Position numbers and translations under genes: made by a program
Notes under the pieces: model-generated
What the model was told of the DNA's origin: nothing
What the model saw: the letters and a program-made list of their open reading frames with translations, nothing else
Database searches by the model: none
Assembly: GCA_902785445.1 (NCBI GenBank)
Contig: CACZYN010000101.1
Span: forward strand, 1-7,465
DNA from: an uncultured Anaerovibrio sp.
GTDB taxonomy: Bacteria > Bacillota > Negativicutes > Selenomonadales > Selenomonadaceae
Length of the DNA: 7,465 bases
Direction of reading: 5' to 3'
In this document: positions 1-5,090 of the stretch, one piece after another
Numbering within the stretch: position 1 is the stretch's first letter
How the letters are laid out: every line of letters begins with the position of its first letter

Positions 1-760
1 TTTGGCAGCCAGCTCTGGCTGTATTGGAATGCGTCCCAAAATGTCCAGGTTGTATTCTTTGGCTATTTCCTCAAGGTGGCTTTCACCAAAAATATTATGG
101 CACTTGCCACAATCCGGACACTCAAAATAACTCATGTTTTCCACCAATCCAAGGATGGGAACCTCCATTACAGAAGCCATTTTTACCGCCTTCTCCACAA
201 TCATGCCCACCAGCTCCTGAGGGCTGGCTACAATAATAATACCATCCAGTTTTATGGATTGCATTACCGTAAGTGGTACATCTCCGGTTCCTGGTGGCAT
301 GTCAATGAAAAGATAATCCACATCATTCCAGATAACATCGGACCAGAACTGCTTTACTACACCACTGATAACTGGGCCACGCCAAACAACGGGATCGGTG
401 GTGTTTTCCAAAAACAAATTCATGCTGACAATATCTATTCCATTGGCGGAAGCCACCGGATAGGCTCCGGCCTGATTACCGAGTATTTCTCCGGATACAC
501 CAAACATTTTAGGGATGGATGGACCGGTAATATCTGCATCCATAATTCCTACATGTTGGCCTTTCCTGGCCATTGTCACAGACAGAAGTCCGGTCACCAG
601 GGATTTTGGATTTTCCTACACCGCCTTTGCCACTGACAATTGCAATAGTATGGCGAATATTACTCAGCTCATTAGGTTCTTCATAAGGGATTTTAGTACG
701 GGTATCCTCACCGCAGGTAGTTCCGCAGGAGCTACAATCATGATTACAATTTTCGGACAT
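1..760 (-). pseudogene. Mrp/NBP35-family P-loop ATPase (Fe-S carrier), frameshifted in Walker A and cut by the window edge
   Basis: This family of cytosolic SIMIBI ATPases binds and transfers Fe-S clusters. The first frame starts at ATG 760 behind a GGAGG box and has an N-terminal C-x3-C-x2-C-x3-C cluster (C5, C9, C12, C16) and the deviant Walker A GKGGVGKS at residues 44-51. Immediately after that serine the frame is lost, and as written it ends as an 83-residue product at position 509. The other minus frame is fully open from 600 to 1 and continues the family: LVTGLLSVTMARKG, GIMDADITGPSIPKMFGV, FIDMPPGTGD (switch/Walker B region) and a C-terminal CPDCGKC metal site. Removing one copy of a tandem AAAATCC repeat (601-614) joins the two frames perfectly. 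The C-terminus lies beyond the window. It sits 59 nt downstream of the DUF134-NifX gene, probably in the same transcript. Family assignment is secure; whether the frameshift is biological or a sequencing/assembly error is open. Confidence 0.9.
601..614. repeat. Tandem 7-bp duplication (GGATTTT x2) within the Walker A codons
   Basis: GGATTTT occurs twice head to tail at 601-607 and 608-614; on the coding (minus) strand this is AAAATCC AAAATCC. Seven bases shift the frame by one. With a single copy the reading is GKGGVGKS-LVTGLL, the normal family sequence. This is the signature of replication slippage or of an erroneous duplication in the assembly. Confidence 0.9.
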
Positions 761-819
761 AATTTGGCCTCCTAAATATTAATTAATACACATAATAAAC
801 AACACTTGTCAGTGAAAAA

Positions 820-1554
820 TCAATGACAGCCGTGATCTCCACAGGTATGTCCTTCACCATGACCATGATGGTCGCAACGTACTGCTGGATCGTAGGACAG
901 CTTGCCAGCCAACAGAGCTTCAACAGCCACATCAGCATTGCCCTGAACACCACCATATAATTTAATACCAGCATAAGCTAAAGCATTCTGGGCTCCACCA
1001 CCAATACCACCGCATATGAGAATGTCGATGTTTTCCTGTTGTAAAATCCCGGCCAAAGCACCATGGCCCTGCCCATTAGTACTGATAACCTCAGATTTTA
1101 CAACCTTGTTATCCTCAATATCATAAACCTTGAATTCACTGGTTTTGCCAAAATGCTGAAAAATTTCGCCATTGCTGTAAGTAACTGCTATTTTCATAAA
1201 TTTCTCCTTCCTGAATGGACAATGATTATTGTTTCGGTGGGAATTACAACAAGGCTCATTATCATGGCATATTTCATATTCTCCACCGATAATTTTTAAG
1301 GGACGTCCTTCTACCAGACAGGCGGCCATTCTTTTCCTGGCAGCGGCATAAAGGGCCTGTACTGTGGTTCTGGCAACATTCATTTGCTTAGAACATTCCT
1401 GCTGATTAAGGCCGTTATAATCCATAAGGCGAATGGTTTCGTATTCTTCCAATGGCATTAGAATAGCTGGCATATCCTTAGGGGTATTGCCTGGTACAAA
1501 TTCCTGTATAGCCGGCAAAGAACAGATTTTTTTCTTTTTGACTGGTCTGGCCAT
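820..1554 (-). CDS. DUF134 (UPF0251) HTH domain fused to NifX/NafY-like dinitrogenase iron-molybdenum cofactor-binding domain
   Basis: The 244-residue protein starts at ATG 1554 (MARPVKKKK) behind AAAGGAG. The open frame extends upstream to 1668, but that stretch has no ribosome-binding site and would cross the promoter. Residues 1-95 are a DUF134 domain: MARP start, EEYETIRLMDYNGLNQQECS, then a helix-turn-helix around MNVARTTVQALYAAARKR (59-75), and KIIGGEYEIC. A Cys/His-rich linker (96-112: C96, H97, C102, C103, H106, H111, C112) leads to a NifX/NafY-type domain (120-225; MKIAV, HFGKT, CGGIGGGAQNAL, GADVAVEALLAG-like). A metal-binding tail rich in His and Cys follows (227-244). DUF134 and NifX-like proteins are often separate neighbours in anaerobes; here they are one frame. 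A second ribosome-binding site and ATG (1197) lie at the domain junction. The role is inferred as a metal- or Fe-S-responsive regulator/cluster binder acting with the adjacent Mrp ATPase. The actual ligand is unknown. Confidence 0.88.
   Translation of the reverse strand: MARPVKKKKICSLPAIQEFVPGNTPKDMPAILMPLEEYETIRLMDYNGLNQQECSKQMNVARTTVQALYAAARKRMAACLVEGRPLKIIGGEYEICHDNEPCCNSHRNNNHCPFRKEKFMKIAVTYSNGEIFQHFGKTSEFKVYDIEDNKVVKSEVISTNGQGHGALAGILQQENIDILICGGIGGGAQNALAYAGIKLYGGVQGNADVAVEALLAGKLSYDPAVRCDHHGHGEGHTCGDHGCH
1195..1209 (-). promoter_or_regulatory. Internal ribosome-binding site and ATG at the DUF134/NifX junction
   Basis: On the minus strand AAGGAG (1204-1209) lies 6 nt before an in-frame ATG (1195-1197) that opens the NifX-like domain as MKIAVTYSNGE, the usual beginning of stand-alone members of that family. 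Initiation here would give a separate 125-residue NifX-like protein including the His/Cys tail. This is either a relic of two formerly separate genes or a working dual-product arrangement. Confidence 0.6.
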
Positions 1555-1572
1555 AGTTCGCTCCTTTTGTTT

Positions 1573-1620
1573 TTGATATATGTCAATAATACTACTTTTG
1601 TAACATATGTCAATAATACT
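1573..1620 (-). promoter_or_regulatory. Promoter with two near-palindromic operator boxes for the DUF134-NifX/Mrp unit
   Basis: A 16-bp direct repeat ATATGTCAATAATACT occurs at 1578-1593 and 1605-1620. On the minus strand the upstream copy supplies a perfect -35, TTGACA (1608-1613), with TATTAT (1586-1591) as -10 at 16 bp spacing. Each repeat also forms the core of a dyad. The copy at 1573-1586 reads TTGACATATATCAA, one mismatch from a 14-bp palindrome. The copy at 1600-1613 reads TTGACATATGTTAC, with the inner ACAT/ATGT intact. The two boxes cover the -35 and the -10/start region, the arrangement expected of a repressor. The DUF134 HTH encoded just downstream is the natural candidate (inference). 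Confidence 0.6.
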
Positions 1621-1722
1621 TTGCCTTGTTCTGTTGTAATAAAATAATTTCAAATATTGTAATGCCATTTTTTTTTGAGTAATATTATGATAGTAAACGT
1701 AACGAAATACTATTTATCCCAC

Positions 1723-1826
1723 GCTAACGGGTGCTAAGACTCCTTCCTCTAAGGTGGGAGTCAAGCCCCCGTAAGCTCTGGATTTATTCGGCTAAATTCA
1801 GTGGGAGAACAAAGCTCCCACTGAAT
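1723..1826 (+). other. Highly structured block; possible IS200/IS605-type end, PATE/MITE or RNA scaffold remnant
   Basis: Two substantial folds stand side by side. The first runs 1723-1776: GCTAACGGG (1723-1731) pairs with CCCGTAAGC (1768-1776) with one mismatch; inside it GACTCC (1738-1743) pairs with GGAGTC (1757-1762), and CCT/AGG forms the tip. The second is a 12-bp perfect stem, ATTCAGTGGGAG/CTCCCACTGAAT (1796-1807/1815-1826), with a 7-nt loop. No T-run follows, so it is not an ordinary terminator. Tandem imperfect hairpins of this size without coding capacity resemble the subterminal ends and tnpB-associated RNA scaffolds of IS200/IS605 elements. No transposase gene is in the window. 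A cis-acting leader of the nitrilase gene is the main alternative. The fold is seen directly; the origin is inference. Confidence 0.45.
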
Positions 1827-1877
1827 AAGTCTCATTTTACTGGTTTGGTAATGGGTTTGGCAAAGAGGGTGTGTATA

Positions 1878-2690
1878 GTGAAAATTTTACAGGCTCAAAC
1901 GGTTGTTTCTCCTTCACCGGAAGAGACATTTAAGGCAGTTATTGAAGCCTGCCAACTAGCTGTAGACAAACAAGCAGATTTATTGGCATTGCCGGAGATG
2001 TTTTGCTGTCCTTATGATACAGCCAGCTTTCCCCGTTATGCTGAGTCAGAGGGGGGCGAGATATGGCAAAAATGTGCTGAGCTGGCCAAGAAGTATAATA
2101 TCTATATTTCGGCCGGTTCGATGCCGGAAAAGGATGAGGCTGGTCAGGTATTTAATACGGCCTATGTTTTTAATCGACAGGGAAAGCAGATTGCCAAGCA
2201 TCGGAAAGTTCATCTCTTTGATATTGACGTTAAGGGGGGCCAGTATTTTAAGGAATCTGATACCCTGACTGCTGGCCGGGATATAACAGTTTTTGATACG
2301 GAATTCGGTAAGGTGGGACTGTGTATCTGCTATGATTTCCGGTTCCCGGAGCTGGCCAGGTTAATGGTTTTACAGGGAGCCAAGGTAATTTTGGTTCCAG
2401 CCTCCTTTAATATGACCACTGGTCCACTCCATTGGGAGCTGATATTCCGGGCCCAGGCCATGTTCAATCAATGCTATACCATAGGTACAGCAACAGCCTG
2501 CAATATGGCAGACAGCTATCATTCCTGGGGTCATAGCATTGCTGTAGATCCTTGGGGAAAGGTTATGGCCCAGCTGGACGAGAAAGTGGGCTATCAGCTG
2601 GTAGATGTGGATTTATCGGATGTGGAGGCTGTGAGACAGCAGTTACCCCTGATTAAACATAGACGGACTGATTTATATAAATTGGAATAA
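1878..2690 (+). CDS. Carbon-nitrogen hydrolase, nitrilase superfamily (omega-amidase / Nit2-like)
   Basis: This cytosolic amidase has the Glu-Lys-Cys triad of the nitrilase superfamily: E40 in LALPEMF, K110 in KHRKVHLFDID, and C151 in GLCICYDFRFPEL. The HRKVHLFD and CYDFRFPEL signatures and the length (270 residues) fit the omega-amidase/Nit2 branch, which hydrolyses alpha-ketoglutaramate and similar omega-amides. The exact substrate cannot be fixed from sequence. The start chosen is GTG 1878, with AGAGGGT 7 nt upstream and the typical opening MKILQAQ. The frame stays open upstream to 1731, but that would translate through the folded block and has no ribosome-binding site; ATG 1851 also lacks one. 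It is transcribed divergently from the DUF134-NifX unit, and its stop is followed about 240 bp later by a bidirectional terminator. Confidence 0.88.
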   Translation: MKILQAQTVVSPSPEETFKAVIEACQLAVDKQADLLALPEMFCCPYDTASFPRYAESEGGEIWQKCAELAKKYNIYISAGSMPEKDEAGQVFNTAYVFNRQGKQIAKHRKVHLFDIDVKGGQYFKESDTLTAGRDITVFDTEFGKVGLCICYDFRFPELARLMVLQGAKVILVPASFNMTTGPLHWELIFRAQAMFNQCYTIGTATACNMADSYHSWGHSIAVDPWGKVMAQLDEKVGYQLVDVDLSDVEAVRQQLPLIKHRRTDLYKLE

Positions 2691-2740
2691 AAATAAACTA
2701 AAGACGCCGCATATGTGCTAAAATCAAATTAGATGATTTC

Positions 2741-2902
2741 ATGGGTTATGAGTTTTGTTACGGAAATGGTGCCAGTGAATGTGCCAAAGCGGCCTTTGGC
2801 AATGGCGAGGGAAATGTAGTTTCCTTGGATAAAAATCTTTCCAGGAAAAAAGTTGTGCGGGTTTTGCAGCCGGAAATTAAAAAATGGGCCGCAAAACAGT
2901 AA
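2741..2902 (+). CDS. Doubtful small ORF or gene remnant (53 residues), unrecognised
   Basis: An open frame beginning MGYEFCYGNGASECAKAAFG and ending EIKKWAAKQ lies between the nitrilase stop and the terminator. Its codon choice (GCC, GGC, AAA-rich) resembles the surrounding genes, and the frame is open from the stop at 2699. TGCTAAAAT at 2716-2724 looks like an extended -10 element. Against it: no ribosome-binding site precedes ATG 2741, and I recognise no family. It could be a truncated gene end, a leaderless small protein or chance. The complementary strand also carries an open frame here, with a hydrophobic start, but that start lies inside the terminator hairpin. Confidence 0.25.
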   Translation: MGYEFCYGNGASECAKAAFGNGEGNVVSLDKNLSRKKVVRVLQPEIKKWAAKQ

Positions 2903-2932
2903 GTAAAACAATAATACGGCAATAGATGCAAC

Positions 2933-3005
2933 AAGAAAAACACCTATCAGAGGAATATGTATCCAGCTATTATGGATGTATATCACTTCGGTAGGTGTTT
3001 TTCTT
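2933..3005. terminator. Long bidirectional terminator hairpin between convergent units
   Basis: Outer arms AAGAAAAACACCTA (2933-2946) and TAGGTGTTTTTCTT (2992-3005) are perfect 14-bp complements. Inner arms ATATGTATCCA (2955-2965) and TGGATGTATAT (2973-2983) pair over 11 positions, two of them G-T, around a 7-nt loop. The 8-nt segments between them also pair partly. Both strands end in TTTTTCTT, so it can stop plus-strand transcription from the nitrilase side and minus-strand transcription from the flavodoxin gene. Confidence 0.75.
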
Positions 3006-3048
3006 ATGGAAAGTATTTAGTTGTTGGGGGAGTTGCTATAGAGAATTA

Positions 3049-3480
3049 TTAGAAATTATCCTTGATGAAATTTTGGGCAAAATCAGAACATTCCTTGAGG
3101 TCGTCTTCATCCGGAGTATTATTAATCATTACTCCATCCTTATAGACCTTGGCGCCGTGGTCCTTGCAGCGTTGGTGCCAATCCTGCAGCCATTCGCCGG
3201 AGCCCCAGCCATAAGAACCAAACAGCCCTACCGGAATATCCTTGATATTGTTTTCTGCTTCCTGAAAGAATGGTTCAAATTCAGCTTCTTCCAGAACCTC
3301 GCAGCCCATGGCTGAACAACCGAATAGGAAACCGTCATAGTCAGCCATTTGGTTGGCATTGAATTGGTCTACAGAATAAAGATCAGTTTCGGCACCGGCG
3401 GATTTGGCACCCTCCAGCATGGATTCAGCCATGGCCTTGGTATTACCGGTTCCTGACCAATAAACAACAGCAATTTTCAT
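3049..3480 (-). CDS. Short-chain flavodoxin
   Basis: This soluble FMN electron carrier replaces ferredoxin when iron is scarce. The 143 residues match the short-chain flavodoxin length. The phosphate-binding loop is SGTGNT (9-14) after MKIAVVYW. The second loop follows FLFGCSAMGCEVLEEAEFEPFF (51-72), and the 90s loop GSYGWGSGEWL (88-98) supplies the aromatic residues (Y90, W92) that stack on the flavin. The start is ATG 3480 with AGGAG about 10 nt upstream. It follows the DUF3793 gene by only 25 nt on the same strand, so it should share that gene's Fur-box promoter. It is followed by the strong hairpin terminator. Confidence 0.95.
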   Translation of the reverse strand: MKIAVVYWSGTGNTKAMAESMLEGAKSAGAETDLYSVDQFNANQMADYDGFLFGCSAMGCEVLEEAEFEPFFQEAENNIKDIPVGLFGSYGWGSGEWLQDWHQRCKDHGAKVYKDGVMINNTPDEDDLKECSDFAQNFIKDNF

Positions 3481-3505
3481 AAAATATCAACTCCTATATA
3501 CTTAT

Positions 3506-4105
3506 TTATGCGGCACTGATGACTTCTTGCAGGCTCTCACCGGCCTGTAATCTGGCACACATATTATGGATACAATGATTGTAGCATTCAAAAAGATGCT
3601 TTTGGGCTGTGGCATTGAAATATACCTTCCAAAAACCGCTGTATAAATAGTTTTGCCCTTTGTTTTCAATAAAGGCTTGCACATCAGCCGGTGGATAGCC
3701 AAGAAATATACCAATTTCGTGAGGGAACCCATCGCACTGGGTGATGCGTTCTTTTAGTCGTTTCAGTAAAGAAGAAATAGTATCCTCACCGATTTCACCT
3801 TTTACTGTATAACCAAAGCTGTTTAAAATTTCAATAGCCAAAGGGCGACGGAGCAGACGGGCCAAAATTTGTGGCCGGTAAAATAGCATCAGGGCATGAT
3901 TTTTTTGCCGGGCCAACAAAATGTATTTTATACCATTACATTTTAAACATTTATCGTGCTTTTGCAGAAATGCGCTAAAGGACTCCTGGGAACTAATTTT
4001 AAAGGCCACCATATTACTGCATTTTATCCCCTTGATGGTGGGAGCGCAGTGATATGCCATTTGTTGCTCATAGCTGTCATAGGAAAAACCTAAAATTTTA
4101 ATCAC
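3506..4105 (-). CDS. DUF3793 family protein
   Basis: This is a 199-residue soluble protein of a family found mostly in anaerobic Firmicutes and often next to flavodoxin genes. Its biochemical function is unknown. Family marks are YHCAPTIKGIK near the N-terminus (18-28) and the conserved C-terminal stretch PHEIGIFLGYPPADV / FIENKGQNY / SGFWKVY (128-162). There are several cysteines, including C53-x2-C56, but no obvious cluster motif. The start is uncertain. GTG 4105 begins the frame, but it sits inside the sequence GCGAGGTGATT, itself a near-ideal Shine-Dalgarno, so initiation may really occur a few bases further on at a non-standard codon. The gene is the first of a two-gene unit with flavodoxin and lies directly behind a promoter overlapped by a Fur box, which suggests a part in iron-limited growth. 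Confidence 0.85.
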   Translation of the reverse strand: MIKILGFSYDSYEQQMAYHCAPTIKGIKCSNMVAFKISSQESFSAFLQKHDKCLKCNGIKYILLARQKNHALMLFYRPQILARLLRRPLAIEILNSFGYTVKGEIGEDTISSLLKRLKERITQCDGFPHEIGIFLGYPPADVQAFIENKGQNYLYSGFWKVYFNATAQKHLFECYNHCIHNMCARLQAGESLQEVISAA

Positions 4106-4147
4106 CTCGCAAAAACTTTTTTGATATTGTTTCTCAATTACTCTGTT

Positions 4148-4176
4148 AGTATAACATACTTGATAACGATTATCAA
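4148..4176 (-). promoter_or_regulatory. Promoter of the DUF3793-flavodoxin operon
   Basis: On the minus strand, TTGATA (4171-4176) and TATACT (4148-4153) are separated by exactly 17 bp, each one mismatch from the sigma-70-type consensus. Transcription would start around 4140, leaving a leader of about 35 nt before the DUF3793 start. Confidence 0.7.
4161..4175. promoter_or_regulatory. Fur box (7-1-7 type)
   Basis: TGATAACGATTATCA differs at one position from the 7-1-7 Fur consensus TGATAATnATTATCA. It overlaps the -35 hexamer and spacer of the DUF3793-flavodoxin promoter, so Fe-Fur binding would block RNA polymerase. Iron control of flavodoxin is well established in bacteria, which fits. Confidence 0.75.
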
Positions 4177-4191
4177 TATAAAAAGATAAAT

Positions 4192-4221
4192 TAAAAGCAG
4201 AGCGTTAAAACTCTGCTTTTA
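4192..4221 (-). terminator. Rho-independent terminator of the HAD phosphatase gene
   Basis: An 11-bp perfect stem, TAAAAGCAGAG/CTCTGCTTTTA, with an 8-nt loop. On the minus strand it ends in CTTTTA and lies 13 bp after the HAD stop codon. It separates the HAD transcript from the Fur-controlled operon downstream. Confidence 0.75.
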
Positions 4222-4233
4222 CAATAACTTATA

Positions 4234-4869
4234 TTATTTTAATTCATGTAAGTGATTTATTATCTGAACATAAGGATAGGACAAGAATTCAGCTTTGGAA
4301 GTGTTTCCTGTAAGGACCGCAGCAAAGTCTATGCCAGCATTTTGAGCCGCCCCGGCATCGAAGAGACTGTCTCCTACATACAGAACCTCCTTGGGATTTG
4401 CGCCAGTCCGATTTAGGGCCATATTTATTCCCTGGGGATCAGGCTTGCTGGCAGTGGTGTCTTCGCTGCCAATAATGAAATCGATAAGATGGGTACAGCC
4501 ATCCTGCTGGAATTTATCTTCGATGCGATGACGGGTTTTGGTAGAAATAATCGCCGTAGTACAGCCAGAGGCCTTCAGTTTTTCCAGGGTAGGAATGGTA
4601 TCAGGAAAAAAATGGGTATTGGGAGTCATTAATTCATTGGCGTTTTTCTTATAGGCCATGAGGAAATCATGCCGTTCCTCCGGATCAGTTATACCAGTAA
4701 CCTGTGTAATGGCATCCAACATGGGCATTCCAATGGTTAGCTTGATTTCGTCCCAGGGCTTGGCAGGAAGATTATATTCTTCCATTGTCTTTAAAAAACA
4801 GCCCACAATGCCCTTTTCAGAATTTACTAAAGTATAGTCGAAATCAAAAAAATAATACTTATATTTCAT
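4234..4869 (-). CDS. HAD-superfamily hydrolase, phosphoglycolate phosphatase-like (subfamily IA)
   Basis: A 211-residue cytosolic phosphatase. All four HAD motifs are present: motif I DFDYT (D9 nucleophile, D11 acid/base, T13), motif II IIST (S109/T110), motif III lysine K142 in ASKPDP, and motif IV VGDSLFD (D167, D171). The helical cap between residues 16 and 85, with the MPMLDAI segment, is the Gph/PpaX type. The substrate could be 2-phosphoglycolate, pyrophosphate or another small phosphoester; sequence alone does not decide. The start is ATG 4869, with a weak AAAGG about 10 nt upstream. It is transcribed alone, divergently from scpB, and is closed by its own terminator. Confidence 0.88.
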   Translation of the reverse strand: MKYKYYFFDFDYTLVNSEKGIVGCFLKTMEEYNLPAKPWDEIKLTIGMPMLDAITQVTGITDPEERHDFLMAYKKNANELMTPNTHFFPDTIPTLEKLKASGCTTAIISTKTRHRIEDKFQQDGCTHLIDFIIGSEDTTASKPDPQGINMALNRTGANPKEVLYVGDSLFDAGAAQNAGIDFAAVLTGNTSKAEFLSYPYVQIINHLHELK

Positions 4870-4893
4870 GAAAATATGCCTTTCGATTTATGT

Positions 4894-4925
4894 ACAAATC
4901 AATTTGTGTTGTATGTAATACGACA
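4894..4925. promoter_or_regulatory. Dyad symmetries in the divergent HAD/scpB intergenic region
   Basis: ACAAATCAATTTGT (4894-4907) is an interrupted palindrome (6-bp arms, 2-bp centre). It runs into an 8-bp stem TGTTGTAT/ATACGACA (4907-4914/4918-4925, one G-T pair, 3-nt loop). They sit 25-55 bp upstream of the HAD start, where an operator would lie. The rest of the 221-bp gap is AT-rich; TTGCAG (5001-5006) and AATAAT (5025-5030), spaced 18 bp, are a weak promoter candidate for scpB. No regulator can be named. Confidence 0.3.
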
Positions 4926-5090
4926 ATTGATTTTAACACATATCATATAACAATTAAAGTGGGAGCAGCTTTCTTCGGCGATAGTTCTTTTAATTATTTA
5001 TTGCAGTCAGGAAGGAAAAATAAGAATAATCTTGAATTCTAAACTCATATTAGGAATGATGTTACTATTTTAGGAAAGGCGGAATAATGT

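Noticed and set aside
590..620. Programmed +1 ribosomal frameshift rescuing the Mrp ATPase
   Set aside because: The lesion is an exact 7-bp duplication without a known slippery or stop-codon context; skipping one base would still insert two residues into the P-loop.
76..636. 186-codon open frame on the plus strand
   Set aside because: It is the antisense of the Mrp ATPase, whose motifs (Walker A, MPPGTGD, CPDC) are unmistakable on the other strand; no ribosome-binding site and no family.
1555..1668. N-terminal extension of the DUF134-NifX protein beginning MALQYLK
   Set aside because: It crosses the promoter and operator repeats, lacks a ribosome-binding site, and DUF134 proteins start at MARP, which has AAAGGAG before it.
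1731..1877. N-terminal extension of the nitrilase beginning MLRLLPLRW
   Set aside because: It would translate the hairpin block, has no ribosome-binding site, and adds about 49 residues absent from the family.
2729..2986. Minus-strand open frame with a hydrophobic N-terminus
   Set aside because: Its GTG start lies inside the terminator hairpin without a ribosome-binding site; the hydrophobicity follows from A/T-rich codons.
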